Shown: in pieces, positions 9,795 to 17,546 of the stretch
Numbering within the stretch: position 1 is the stretch's first letter
Layout: each line of letters begins with the position of its first letter
Source: an uncultured Bacteroidales bacterium
GTDB taxonomy: Bacteria; Bacteroidota; Bacteroidia; Bacteroidales; Muribaculaceae
DNA: 44,954 nucleotides
NCBI GenBank assembly: GCA_902793405.1
Contig: CADBDH010000020.1
Location: 1-44,954, forward strand
Direction: 5' to 3'
The notes under the pieces: generated by a model
Told to the model about the DNA's origin: nothing
The model's input: the letters and a program-made list of their open reading frames with translations, nothing else
The model's database searches: none
Position numbers and translations under genes: made by a program

Positions 9795-10315
9795 TTCTTC
9801 ACGATTTTAAAGGTTTTACCATTCACGTTAACGATGTATACACCTTGGCTAAGGTCAGAAAGGGGAAGTGAGTACTCACCATCGGTGGTGATGTTCTTGT
9901 TGATGAGAACCATACCATTAGTAGCAAAAACAGCAACATTGCTACCTGCCTTGAGTGCAGGGAACAAGATGGCGTTGCCGTCATACTTCATGTTATTAAC
10001 ATCATCAACGATGCTCTGGATGCTTGAAGGGTTGGGGTCAACATAGTTCCTGTAGGTAAGTTTCCAAACCTCGTCAAGGTTCCTGTCGAAAATGATGTCG
10101 GCCACATCATTGGTGATGATGATTTGGCCTTCGTTAAAGGTTACGGTAGCACCATACTCTAATTTGAACTCGGCAACGGGCATCCTGTCGCCAAACTCCC
10201 AAACGCCAATCATGTACTTGTTCAGGCAATAATCAGCGTCGGCGCTTGCATTAAAGGCAAATGCCAGCGCCACCAGCAAGAGTGCCAGGTGTTTTAGTAA
10301 ATTAAATTTTTTCAT
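9791..10315 (-). CDS. small secreted protein with type IX secretion C-terminal signal
   Basis: This 174-residue protein has a signal peptide (MKKFNLLKHLALLLVALAFA) and an unrecognised central part of about 95 residues. Its C-terminal segment (about 125-174) has the pattern of a type A T9SS sorting domain: VAVFATNGMVL, then LPLSDLSQGVYIVNVNGK, ending KIVKK. Such signals direct export through the Por system and are usually removed at the surface. It is the first gene of an operon with the vWA gene (4-bp overlap). A strong promoter lies about 300 nt upstream, giving an unusually long leader. Too small to be an enzyme I could name; a surface subunit is possible. Confidence 0.8.
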   Translation of the reverse strand: MKKFNLLKHLALLLVALAFAFNASADADYCLNKYMIGVWEFGDRMPVAEFKLEYGATVTFNEGQIIITNDVADIIFDRNLDEVWKLTYRNYVDPNPSSIQSIVDDVNNMKYDGNAILFPALKAGSNVAVFATNGMVLINKNITTDGEYSLPLSDLSQGVYIVNVNGKTFKIVKK

Positions 10316-10620
10316 AAAAGATAAAAATTAAAAAATTAATAAATAAAAAATAAAGCGTCATCCTCTTTAGTTCGTTCAAATCGAGCCATAATGACTCATA
10401 GATTTGAAACAATGGCTTATGCTAATATCCACAAGTTGAAGGTCTCATGAAAAACATATGAACGTATTAAGGTATTTCATGGTTTTTTCTAGGTTTTTGT
10501 TCCCATGATTTTACGTTCTAGTATGAATTAATCAATCACTTCTTCTGTGAAATAGGCATAAGGTATAGCTTAAACATCATGTTACAATACACAGTATTAG
10601 TTGTACTATGTTTTATGCTG

Positions 10621-10651
10621 CAAAGATATGTCAATTATTTTAGACTGCAAA
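10621..10651 (-). promoter_or_regulatory. promoter of the T9SS-signal/vWA operon
   Basis: On the minus strand: -33 TTTG (10648-10651), 19-bp spacer, -7 TATCTTTG (10621-10628). This is a near-ideal Bacteroidetes promoter, about 300 nt before the start codon. Confidence 0.75.
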
Positions 10652-10720
10652 ATTAATTATGCTAATTGTTCGATTTGATTGTCTTTTTTTTTAATACGGG
10701 GGCAAGAAGCTGTTTGTCAC

Positions 10721-10767
10721 TTGTTTATTTGGGATATTCCTGTTACCTTTGCAAAGAAAAAAAGGAG
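10721..10767 (+). promoter_or_regulatory. promoter and ribosome-binding site of the GH125 gene
   Basis: -33 TTG (10721-10723), 20-bp spacer, -7 TACCTTTG (10744-10751). A purine-rich AAGGAG at 10762-10767, 8 bp before the ATG at 10776, is an unusually good Shine-Dalgarno for this group. Confidence 0.75.
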
Positions 10768-10775
10768 ATTAAGAT

Positions 10776-12239
10776 ATGATGAAACTGCGACACCTGTTAT
10801 TATGTGTAGTGGCGGTAACGGCTGTGTTGCCCGCCGCTGCCGACGTGCATGAGCGCTACACCACGATGGTGAGTGACGAGACCAAGAACTACGTCAGCAA
10901 GCGTCCGCCTGTCGAGGAACGCCTGTTCAAGAGCGTTATCATCGAGCAGCGCATCCGCGACGTGTTCAAGCTCATCAAGGGCAACCCAAAGTTGGCATGG
11001 ATGTTTGTGAACTGTTTTCCCAACACGCTCGACAGCACGGTGCATTACCGTCTGGACGAGAATGGCGACGACGACACATTTGTCTATACGGGCGACATCC
11101 ACGCGATGTGGCTGCGCGACAGCGGTGCCCAGGTGTGGCCCTACGTCAAGTATGCCCGTGAGGACGAGAAGCTGCGTCACATGCTGCGCGGCGTGATCCT
11201 GCGCCAGCTGAAGTGCATCGTGCTGGACCCCTATGCCAATGCCTTTAACGACGGGCCCACGGGGAGCCAGTGGGAGAACGACCTGACCGACATGAAGCCC
11301 GAGCTGCACGAGCGCAAATATGAAATCGACTCGCTGTGCTACCCCATACGCCTGGCCTATGAGTACTGGCTGGTGACGGGCGACGACAGCATCTTTGGCG
11401 AGCTGTGGCAGGAGGCGATGCAGGCGGTGCTGCGCACGTTCAAGGAGCAGCAGCGCAAGGGCGGCAACAAGGGGCCGTACAAGTTCATGCGCCGCGACAT
11501 CGACGCCAAATCGTCGCTCACCTGGTATGGTTGGGGACCTCCCGTCAATCCCGTGGGGCTGATTGTGTCGTGTTTCCGTCCCAGCGACGACGCGACGGTG
11601 CTGCCGTTCCTGGTGCCGAGCAACTTTATGGCAGTGAGCTCGTTGCGCAAGGCAGGCGAGATTCTCAACAAGGTCAACCACAATGCCGAGTTGGCCGGTC
11701 AGTGCCTCGACCTGGCCCAGGAGGTGGAGGATGCCCTGCACAAGTATGCCATCGTTGACCATCCCAAATACGGGCAGATCTATGCCTACGAAGTGGACGG
11801 GTGGGGTGGACGCATCCTGGCCGACGACGCCAACGTGCCCAGCCTGCTGGCGATGGGTTACCTGGGCGACGTGCCCATGGACGACCCCATCTACCGCAAC
11901 ACGCGCCGCTTTGTGTGGAGCGAGGACAATCCCTGCTTCTTCAAGGGCAAAGCGGGTGAGGGCATCGGTGGCGCCCACACGGCCTATAACCTCATCTGGC
12001 CCATGAGCATCATGATGAAGGCTTTCACTGCCGACAATGACGAGGAAATCGCCTGGTGCATGCGTCAGTTGTTGACCACCGACGCGGGCACGGGCTTCAT
12101 GCACGAGTCGTTCCACAAGGATGATGCGACCCATTACACGCGCGCCTGGTTTGCCTGGCAGAACACGCTGTTTGGCGAGCTGGTCATCCACCTGGTCGAG
12201 AGCGGCAAGGCCAATTTGCTGGTGCATTGTTTGGATTAG
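10776..12239 (+). CDS. GH125 exo-alpha-1,6-mannosidase, secreted
   Basis: This 487-residue glycoside hydrolase family 125 protein would release terminal alpha-1,6-linked mannose from N-glycan or yeast mannan fragments. A signal peptide ends near AAAD (about residue 22). Family motifs include [18 protein letters not shown] (from about 106), the acid-rich [12 protein letters not shown] (179-190), [13 protein letters not shown], and [19 protein letters not shown] towards the C-terminus. ATG 10779 is an equally possible start. It is monocistronic: its own promoter lies upstream and a strong terminator at 12374-12409 downstream. The gap after the stop carries a heptad element. The family call is firm; linkage preference is inferred from the family. 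Confidence 0.93.
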   Translation: MMKLRHLLLCVVAVTAVLPAAADVHERYTTMVSDETKNYVSKRPPVEERLFKSVIIEQRIRDVFKLIKGNPKLAWMFVNCFPNTLDSTVHYRLDENGDDDTFVYTGDIHAMWLRDSGAQVWPYVKYAREDEKLRHMLRGVILRQLKCIVLDPYANAFNDGPTGSQWENDLTDMKPELHERKYEIDSLCYPIRLAYEYWLVTGDDSIFGELWQEAMQAVLRTFKEQQRKGGNKGPYKFMRRDIDAKSSLTWYGWGPPVNPVGLIVSCFRPSDDATVLPFLVPSNFMAVSSLRKAGEILNKVNHNAELAGQCLDLAQEVEDALHKYAIVDHPKYGQIYAYEVDGWGGRILADDANVPSLLAMGYLGDVPMDDPIYRNTRRFVWSEDNPCFFKGKAGEGIGGAHTAYNLIWPMSIMMKAFTADNDEEIAWCMRQLLTTDAGTGFMHESFHKDDATHYTRAWFAWQNTLFGELVIHLVESGKANLLVHCLD

Positions 12240-12245
12240 GTTTGA

Positions 12246-12352
12246 GTTTTAAGTTTTTAGTTTTTAGTTTTTAGTTTTAAGTTGGCATCCGCCTTCAACT
12301 AGGGACTAAGGACTAGAAACTAGGGACTAGAAACTAGGGACTAAGGACCAGA
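12246..12352 (+). repeat. heptad element: TAG block, GGCATCCGC, CTA block
   Basis: Directly after the GH125 stop come TTTTTAG-type units (12246-12280), then the nonamer GGCATCCGC (12284-12292), then ACTAGGG/ACTAAGG/ACTAGAA units (12298-12352). In RNA, UAGUUUUUAGU pairs with ACUAAGGACUA over 11 positions allowing two G-U pairs, so the two blocks can form one long hairpin with the nonamer in the loop. This is the clearest complete copy of the family. Confidence 0.85.
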
Positions 12353-12373
12353 AAAGAAACTAAAAAAGCATTT

Positions 12374-12414
12374 ACAATCCCTATCAGACGTTAAAATGAT
12401 AGGGATTGTCTTTT
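12374..12414 (+). terminator. Rho-independent terminator of the GH125 gene
   Basis: The perfect 13-bp arms ACAATCCCTATCA (12374-12386) and TGATAGGGATTGT (12397-12409) are followed by CTTTT. Its AATCCCT/AGGGATT core is shared with the terminator at 7838-7881. Confidence 0.85.
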
Positions 12415-12432
12415 AATAAAGGTGAAATGACC

Positions 12433-12440
12433 TATCTTTG
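12433..12440 (+). promoter_or_regulatory. -7 promoter box of the DUF4954 gene
   Basis: TATCTTTG, 28 bp before the ATG at 12469. A -33 TTG at correct spacing is not clear because the terminator arm occupies that position. Confidence 0.6.
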
Positions 12441-12468
12441 CCACCTGTTAACTCTATAGAACAATCAC

Positions 12469-14325
12469 ATGAAAGAATACAGACACTTGACCAATCAGGA
12501 GATCGAAAACTTAAAGAAGAAAGACTGTTGGGCTCAAGATTGGAATGAAATATTAGTAACTGAAGACTTTGACGCCTGCCGCTGCCACCGCGTGCAGTTT
12601 TACGGATGGGCTCGCCTGGGCAACGGCCAGGGCACCGTGGAAATCACCGACGGTTTCGTGAAAAACTGCGGTATCTACAACGCTACATTGCGCAATGTGA
12701 CCATTGGCGACAACTGCCTCATCGAGAACATCGGCAACTACCTGAATAATGTGACCATTGGCGACGGCTGCTATATCTCTAACGTGAGCACCGTCGATAC
12801 CCTGGGCCAACCCAACTACGGCCAGGGCCACACCATCGCCGTGCTTAACGAGGTGGGCGACGGCAACCTGTTGCTGCTGCGTGACCTCAATAGCCAGCTG
12901 GCGGCCCTGATGGTCAAGCATGGCGACAACAAACCCATGATGGAGGCCATCAAGCGCATGGTGTCGCAGTCGGTCGAGAAATCCCGTCCGGCCTGCAGCA
13001 CCATCGGCAATCACGTGCGTGTGGTCAACACGGGTGTGATCATCAACAGTATCATCGACGACGGCTGCCAGATTTGCGGTGTGTCGCGTTTGAGCAACTG
13101 CACCATCAGCAGTTCGATGGAGAATCCCATCGTCATCCGCACGGGTGTCATCTGCGAGAACACCATCATCAGCGGCGGTTCGCACCTGTATGGCAGCGTC
13201 AAACTGACCGACTGCTTTGTGGGCGAGTCCTGCCACCTGGAGAACGGCTTTACCGCCGCCAGCAGCGTCTTTTTTGCCAACAGCTATATGTCCAACGGCG
13301 AGGCCTGTGCGGCCTTCTGCGGCCCGTTCACCGTGAGCCACCACAAGAGCTCGTTGCTCATCGGCGCGATGTTCTCGTTCTACAATGCGGGTTCGGCGAC
13401 CAACTTCAGCAACCACGCCTACAAGATGGGTCCCATGCACTACGGAGCCCTGGAACGCGGCTGCAAGACGGCCAGCGGCGCCTACCTGCTGCTGCCCGCC
13501 AACGTGGGTTCGTTCAGCGTCCTGTTCGGCAAACTGATGTATCACCCCGACACGCGCGACCTGCCTTTCTCTTACCTGATTGCCTATGGCGACACGATGT
13601 ACCTGAAGCCCGGCCGCAACTTTGCCACCGTGGGACTGTACCGCGACATCCGCAAGTGGCCCAAGCGTGACAAGCGCTACAAGGGTGAACACCGCAGCGT
13701 GGTCAACTTCGACTGGCTGAGTCCGTTCACCATCAGCGAGGTACTGCGTGGCAAGAAGATTCTCGAGAACCTGCGCGCCGCCAGCGGCGACAAGGTGAGC
13801 ACCTATAACTACCACGAGTATGTCATCAAGGCGCCCCTGCTGCACAAGGGCATCAAGTACTATGACATGGCGTTGCGCATCTACATGGGTGCTGTGCTCA
13901 AGCGCCACGCTCCCGTGCCTCCCGTCTCGACCGAGGGCGAGGGCAACTGGATTGACCTGATGGGATTGCTCATGCCGCAGAGTGCCGAGGACCGCATCAT
14001 CGACGACATCGTTGCGGGCCGCCTGGATACCATCGAGGCCGTCAATGAACGCTTCAGGGAAATCCACAACAACTACAACGAGCTGCGATGGTCATGGAGC
14101 TATCGCGTCATTCTTGACTATTACGGCATTGACGAACTCACCGAGGAGGCCGTGCAGCGCGTCCACCAGGACTATGTTACCGCCCGCCGCGAGTGGATCG
14201 CCCTCATCCGCGAGGACGCCGAGAACGAGTACACCCTGGGCGACATCGACCGCGAGGTGCTCGACGACTTCGTCACCCTGCTCGACCGCGAAGTAGACTT
14301 CGAAAACCAGAAGTTATACATGTAA
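12469..14325 (+). CDS. DUF4954 family left-handed beta-helix protein
   Basis: This 618-residue cytoplasmic protein lacks a signal peptide. From about residue 50 to 330 it shows degenerate hexapeptide repeats ([LIV]-G-x-x-x-x), for example NVTIGDNCLIENIGNYLNN and NVTIGDGCYISNVS, typical of left-handed beta-helix nucleotidyltransferase or acyltransferase-like folds. The remainder (GKLMYHPDTRDLPFSYLIA, GLYRDIRKWPKRDKRYKG) and a helical C-terminus match the Bacteroidetes family DUF4954, which has no established reaction. The stop codon lies in the left arm of a perfect 14-bp hairpin (14317-14347) that runs straight into TAG heptads. Family assignment is from recall; function is unknown. Confidence 0.85.
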   Translation: MKEYRHLTNQEIENLKKKDCWAQDWNEILVTEDFDACRCHRVQFYGWARLGNGQGTVEITDGFVKNCGIYNATLRNVTIGDNCLIENIGNYLNNVTIGDGCYISNVSTVDTLGQPNYGQGHTIAVLNEVGDGNLLLLRDLNSQLAALMVKHGDNKPMMEAIKRMVSQSVEKSRPACSTIGNHVRVVNTGVIINSIIDDGCQICGVSRLSNCTISSSMENPIVIRTGVICENTIISGGSHLYGSVKLTDCFVGESCHLENGFTAASSVFFANSYMSNGEACAAFCGPFTVSHHKSSLLIGAMFSFYNAGSATNFSNHAYKMGPMHYGALERGCKTASGAYLLLPANVGSFSVLFGKLMYHPDTRDLPFSYLIAYGDTMYLKPGRNFATVGLYRDIRKWPKRDKRYKGEHRSVVNFDWLSPFTISEVLRGKKILENLRAASGDKVSTYNYHEYVIKAPLLHKGIKYYDMALRIYMGAVLKRHAPVPPVSTEGEGNWIDLMGLLMPQSAEDRIIDDIVAGRLDTIEAVNERFREIHNNYNELRWSWSYRVILDYYGIDELTEEAVQRVHQDYVTARREWIALIREDAENEYTLGDIDREVLDDFVTLLDREVDFENQKLYM

Positions 14326-14347
14326 AATGTGCCACATTTTACATGTA
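14317..14347 (+). terminator. perfect hairpin overlapping the DUF4954 stop codon
   Basis: TACATGTAAAATGT (14317-14330), loop GCC, ACATTTTACATGTA (14334-14347). The left arm contains the last codons and the TAA stop of the gene. There is no T-tract; the next bases are the first TTTAGTG heptad. It may terminate transcription or mark the edge of the inserted element. Confidence 0.7.
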
Positions 14348-14400
14348 GTTTAGTGTTTAGTGTTTAGAGTTTAGAGTTTAGTGTTTAGTGAGGCATCCGC
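14348..14400 (+). repeat. heptad block (TAG type) with GGCATCCGC cap, left end of the IVP element
   Basis: Six units TTTAGTG/TTTAGAG (14348-14390) are followed by GGCATCCGC (14392-14400). Two further TTTAG copies follow at 14423-14436. The block is the inverted counterpart of the CTA block at 14805-14833. Confidence 0.85.
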
Positions 14401-14442
14401 ATTTATGCTCGTGTTGCTTGCAGTTTAGAGTTTAGCGAATAG

Positions 14443-14817
14443 ATGGAAGTTTATCAGTTTGAAAGGCTTAATGCATGGCAAAAAGCTAAAGAATTGGCGG
14501 TTGCTGTGTATCGGCTCGTGAATAAATTCCCTCAATATGAGCAATATGGCCTCAGTAGTCAGGTCCGTAGGGCGGTGATATCTGTGCCATCAAATATTGC
14601 CGAGGGAACTGGACGTTTGTCGATAAAAGAAAAAATCCATTTTCTGGAAATAGCTTATGGCTCTTTATTAGAGACTTATTGTCAACTGCAGATCGCAGTT
14701 GAACTGGATTATATCTCAAGCGAGGAATTAAAGGTGATTAATCCCCTCTTTTTCGATACCTCTCGTTTGATAAGTGGCTTGCGAAAGAGTTACACGTCCC
14801 AACTATCTAAACTCTAA
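14443..14817 (+). CDS. four-helix bundle protein of the 23S rRNA intervening-sequence (IVP/S23) family
   Basis: This 124-residue protein has the usual family length and motifs: ERLNAWQKAKELAVAVYRL, FPQYEQYGLSSQVRRA, the signature SVPSNIAEGTGR, then FLEIAYGSLLET. Relatives are encoded inside intervening sequences of 23S rRNA genes and as stand-alone genes; they form pentameric four-helix bundles, and some (Avd) assist diversity-generating retroelements. No reverse transcriptase is nearby. Here the gene sits between inverted heptad repeats: TAG type at 14348-14390, CTA type at 14805-14833. Its last codons and TAA stop lie within the right-hand repeat. No promoter is evident. This layout resembles an rRNA intervening sequence placed between genes instead of in rRNA. 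Family call is firm; element mobility is inferred. Confidence 0.9.
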   Translation: MEVYQFERLNAWQKAKELAVAVYRLVNKFPQYEQYGLSSQVRRAVISVPSNIAEGTGRLSIKEKIHFLEIAYGSLLETYCQLQIAVELDYISSEELKVINPLFFDTSRLISGLRKSYTSQLSKL

Positions 14818-14833
14818 ACACTAAACACTAAAC
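14805..14833 (+). repeat. heptad block (CTA type), right end of the IVP element
   Basis: CTAAACT/CTAAACA units, the near-exact reverse complement of the left block at 14348-14390. On the minus strand it reads TTTAGTG units directly following the hairpin after the tRNA-Met. Confidence 0.85.
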
Positions 14834-14866
14834 TTCAAGGGGCCGCACCATGTGCGACCCCTTGAA
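14834..14866 (-). terminator. hairpin after tRNA-Met
   Basis: Arms at 14834-14848 and 14852-14866 (TTCAAGGGG...) form a 15-bp stem with one mismatch, starting 3 bases after the tRNA 3' end. No T-tract follows on the minus strand; instead the TTTAGTG heptads begin, as at 14347. Confidence 0.7.
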
Positions 14867-14868
14867 TG

Positions 14869-14942
14869 TAGCGGGACTGAGAATTGAACTCAGGACCTCC
14901 GGGTTATGAATCCGACGCTCTAACCAACTGAGCTATCCCGCC
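14869..14942 (-). tRNA. tRNA-Met (anticodon CAT)
   Basis: The 74-nt minus-strand cloverleaf has acceptor GGCGGGA / TCCCGCT (first pair G-U), D arm GCTCAGTTGGTTAGAGC, anticodon loop with CAT, variable loop, and T arm CTGAGTTCAATTCTCAG; discriminator A. No CCA is encoded. The sequence resembles elongator tRNA-Met of Bacteroidetes; tRNA-Ile2 with a lysidine-modified CAT cannot be fully excluded. Confidence 0.93.
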
Positions 14943-14960
14943 ATTTGCTGAAAGCGACTG

Positions 14961-14992
14961 CAAAGGTACAACCATTTCCTGAACCCACCAAA
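14961..14992 (-). promoter_or_regulatory. promoter of tRNA-Met
   Basis: On the minus strand: -33 TTTG (14989-14992), 20-bp spacer, -7 TACCTTTG (14961-14968). It starts 18 bp upstream of the tRNA 5' end, which is ideal placement. Confidence 0.8.
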
Positions 14993-15117
14993 TTTTTTCC
15001 AAAAAAACTTTCCTGTTCCATTCAAAACTGTTTTAAAACGGTTTCATTATGAGCAGGAAAAGCTCCCGTTGGCAGGTGTGCTAAAGTCAAGATTATTTGC
15101 GGTTTTGGCCTCAAAAC

Positions 15118-15148
15118 TTGTATGAATGAAATAATACACCTATTTTTG
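15118..15148 (+). promoter_or_regulatory. promoter of the sialidase gene
   Basis: -33 TTG (15118-15120), 20-bp spacer, -7 TATTTTTG (15141-15148), about 100 nt before the ATG at 15250. Confidence 0.7.
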
Positions 15149-15249
15149 TACGGAATGACAAGTTTTCCCTTTGATGCTGGGCTTGTGATGGCTTCATTGG
15201 CAAGGTTGGGCATCGTTTCGGGAAAATAGGGTTTAAACGATTTGAGGAC

Positions 15250-16617
15250 ATGAAGAAGTATTTACAGGCAGGTGCATTGTTGCTGGGGGCGTTGCTCTCG
15301 CAAGCGGCCGGTGCGCAGGGCATCTACGGCGACGTGAACGGTGACGGCGAGGTAAACATAGCAGATGCCAACGAGGTGGTCAAGGTGATTCTAGGCGAAG
15401 AAGTGCCCGTATCGCCTGGCGACGAGTCGGATTCGGTAGCCGTCACGGTGTTTGACACCGATGTCGCTGCCCGTCATTATTACCGCATTCCGGCTATCGT
15501 CCAGATTGCCGACGGCAGACTGCTGGCCATTGCCGACGACAGGCACAACAGCGACTCGGACATCGGCGGCAACCGCGGCATCGACATCGTGGGCAGCTAT
15601 AGCGCTGATGCCGGCAAAACGTGGGGCGGCACCTTCATCATTGCCAATGGTAACGCGCGCGACAATGGTTTCAACAACAGCCACGGCGACGCGGCAGCGG
15701 TTGTGGACCGCGAGACCGGCAAGCTGCTCATCATGTGTGCATCGGGCCGGCAGGGCTTCCTGGCATCGACATTGCAGGATCCATTGCTGGTGGGGCGCTA
15801 CACGAGCGACGATAGTGGCGTGACCTGGACGGGCAGCGAAGTCACCAGCGATATCTACGGCATTTTTGCCGACTATCCCGAGGTAAATGCCCTGTTCTTC
15901 TCCAGCGGGCGCATCTGCCAGAGCAGCCGCATCAAGCGGGGCGAGTATTACCGCATCTATTCGGCCGTCGATGGCCCCATGGGAGTGGGTTGCCTGGTGC
16001 TCTACAGCGATGACTTAGGCCAGACGTGGCATGCCTTGGGCGGCCCTGGCGCCAGACCGACGGTGGCCCCCTTTGGCGACGAGGCCAAGATTGAGGAGCT
16101 GCCCAACGGCAACGTGCTGCTCAGCTGCCGTTCCAAGCAGACCGCCACCAGTGGCCGTCTGTTCAACATCTATGATTACGTTACCGCGACGTGGGGCGAA
16201 ATGGCCGTGAGCAACGACCCCGAGTCGGGGACTTACAGCGAGGACTGCTCCTGCAACGGCGAGTTGCTCATCGTGCCCGCAGTGCGCAACAGCGACGGCC
16301 GTCGGCTCCACGTGGCGTTGCAGTCGGTGCCGCGAGGCAAGGGACGCCAACGCGTGAGCATTTACTACAAGGAGCTGCTCGACGAGACCGACTATGACCA
16401 GCCCGCCGATTTCTCGTGGGGGTGGAAATGCTATCAGGTCACTGGGAACTACTCGGCCTATTCCACCATGGTCAGCCTCACCGATGGCAAGATTGCCTTC
16501 CTGCATGAGGACTGTAACGACAACGAGGGCAGCACCTCGGCCTATGATTTGATATTCCAGAAACTCTCCCTCAGAACCATCACCGGCGGGCGATACACCG
16601 CCATCAAGCAAAAATGA
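15250..16617 (+). CDS. GH33 exo-alpha-sialidase with N-terminal dockerin-like repeat
   Basis: This 455-residue secreted enzyme is predicted to release terminal sialic acid from host glycans. A signal peptide (1-22) is followed at once by one dockerin-like calcium-binding repeat (DVNGDGEVNIADANEVVKVI, 28-47). The catalytic six-bladed propeller shows the YRIP arginine motif (78-81), DDRH (96-99), three Asp boxes (SADAGKTW 118-125, SDDSGVTW 186-193, SDDLGQTW 253-260), the EAKIEELPNG region with the conserved Glu (278), and the SAYS tyrosine (Tyr404). The length is normal for a minimal GH33. The stop overlaps the next gene (Dus) by 4 bp, so the two are translationally coupled, which is odd given their unrelated jobs. 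The family call is firm. Confidence 0.92.
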   Translation: MKKYLQAGALLLGALLSQAAGAQGIYGDVNGDGEVNIADANEVVKVILGEEVPVSPGDESDSVAVTVFDTDVAARHYYRIPAIVQIADGRLLAIADDRHNSDSDIGGNRGIDIVGSYSADAGKTWGGTFIIANGNARDNGFNNSHGDAAAVVDRETGKLLIMCASGRQGFLASTLQDPLLVGRYTSDDSGVTWTGSEVTSDIYGIFADYPEVNALFFSSGRICQSSRIKRGEYYRIYSAVDGPMGVGCLVLYSDDLGQTWHALGGPGARPTVAPFGDEAKIEELPNGNVLLSCRSKQTATSGRLFNIYDYVTATWGEMAVSNDPESGTYSEDCSCNGELLIVPAVRNSDGRRLHVALQSVPRGKGRQRVSIYYKELLDETDYDQPADFSWGWKCYQVTGNYSAYSTMVSLTDGKIAFLHEDCNDNEGSTSAYDLIFQKLSLRTITGGRYTAIKQK

Positions 16618-17546
16618 CAATGGACAATAACATCAAGATACCGGTGCTTGCGGCACCGTTGCAAGGAGTGACCGATAACGTGTGGCGCATGGCGCAGCAC
16701 AGCGTGTTTGGCGGTGTGGACGCCTATTATGCCCCCTTCATGCGCGTGGAGCGTGGCGAGGTGAGGCGCAAAGACTTGCGCGATGTGGATCCCGAGCGCA
16801 ATGCGGGCATCACGCTCATCCCTCAGATTCTTGCCTGCCAGCCCGACCATGCCCTCATGATGGTCGATGCCTTGAAGCAGCGGGGCTATAGCCGCATCGA
16901 CATCAACCTGGGCTGCCCGTTCCCGCCCATCGCACTGCACCGCAAGGGTTCGGGCATGCTGGCCTATCCCGAACTGGTCGAGGCGCTGTTCAAGGCGCTT
17001 GCCGCCACCGATGGGGTAGAGTACAGCGTGAAAATGCGCCTGGGCTGGGACCAGCCCGAGCAGTGGCGTGAGATACTGCCGTTAATGGAAATCATCAAGC
17101 CCGTCAACATCGCAGTGCATCCCCGCATCGGCAAACAGCAGTACAAGGGCGACCTGGACATCGGGCAATTTGAGGCGCTGATGGCGGCATCGGCATGGCC
17201 CATCGTCTATAATGGAGGCCTGCGAACGCCCGAGGACATCGAGGTGGTCATGAACCGCTATCCCAATCTTGCCGCCGTGATGGTGGGCAGCGGCTTGGCA
17301 GCCAACCCGGGTATGTTTGCCCCCGATGCCACCCTCGACGATTACCGCCGTTTCCACGACCTGTTGGTCGATGGCTACACCGAGCAACTCAACGGCGGTG
17401 AGGCACAACTGGTGCGCCACCTGCAGGACATCTGGCAGACCTTCCTGCCCGGCATAGACCACAAACTCTTCAAGGCCATCCGCAAGTCACGCACCCTCGA
17501 GCAATACCAGGCAGCGGCCGCTGCAGCGTTGATGCGAGCGTTGTGA
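16614..17546 (+). CDS. dus: tRNA-dihydrouridine synthase
   Basis: This 310-residue cytoplasmic flavoenzyme reduces uridines in the D loop of tRNA with NADPH and FMN. Motifs: the N-terminal LAAPLQGVTDNVWR strand of the TIM barrel, NLGCPFPP with the catalytic Cys101, VKMRLGWD, the FMN-phosphate-binding HPRIGKQQYKG, and NGGLRTPEDIE followed by VMVGSGLAANPGMF. Start choice: ATG 16614 overlaps the sialidase stop; ATG 16620 is also possible. The last codons (ATG CGA GCG TTG TGA) form the left arm of a perfect 11-bp hairpin that runs into TAG heptads. Confidence 0.93.
   Translation: MTMDNNIKIPVLAAPLQGVTDNVWRMAQHSVFGGVDAYYAPFMRVERGEVRRKDLRDVDPERNAGITLIPQILACQPDHALMMVDALKQRGYSRIDINLGCPFPPIALHRKGSGMLAYPELVEALFKALAATDGVEYSVKMRLGWDQPEQWREILPLMEIIKPVNIAVHPRIGKQQYKGDLDIGQFEALMAASAWPIVYNGGLRTPEDIEVVMNRYPNLAAVMVGSGLAANPGMFAPDATLDDYRRFHDLLVDGYTEQLNGGEAQLVRHLQDIWQTFLPGIDHKLFKAIRKSRTLEQYQAAAAAALMRAL

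Larger units (their letters stand above)
10316..10775. other. divergent intergenic region with a 300-nt leader
   Basis: The region separates the T9SS/vWA operon (minus) from the GH125 gene (plus). Between the minus promoter at 10621-10651 and the start at 10315 are about 300 untranslated bases, AT-rich, with an imperfect CATGAAA/TTTCATG inverted pair. I see no gene or recognised riboswitch. The rest holds the two promoters. Confidence 0.6.

Noticed and set aside
12246-12352. CRISPR array
   Set aside because: The repeats are 7 bp with no unique spacers of constant length, and there are no cas genes in the window.
12553-14067. A 504-codon open frame on the strand opposite the DUF4954 gene
   Set aside because: It is antisense to a well-supported family protein, has shadow-type composition (rich in Val, His, Gly, Ala), and no start signals. 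Similar long antisense frames over GH125, pepD, GH13 and tex were also dropped.
14348-14390. Eukaryotic telomere-like sequence or contamination (TTTAGGG-like units)
   Set aside because: The units are short, degenerate, alternate in strand, and sit between clearly bacterial genes.
14443-14817. Diversity-generating retroelement (Avd-like accessory protein)
   Set aside because: No reverse transcriptase and no template/variable repeat pair are present. The neighbours are a DUF4954 gene and a tRNA.
14869-14942. Integrative element at the tRNA-Met gene
   Set aside because: No integrase and no repeated tRNA 3' end were seen. Only the heptad/IVP element lies next to the tRNA.
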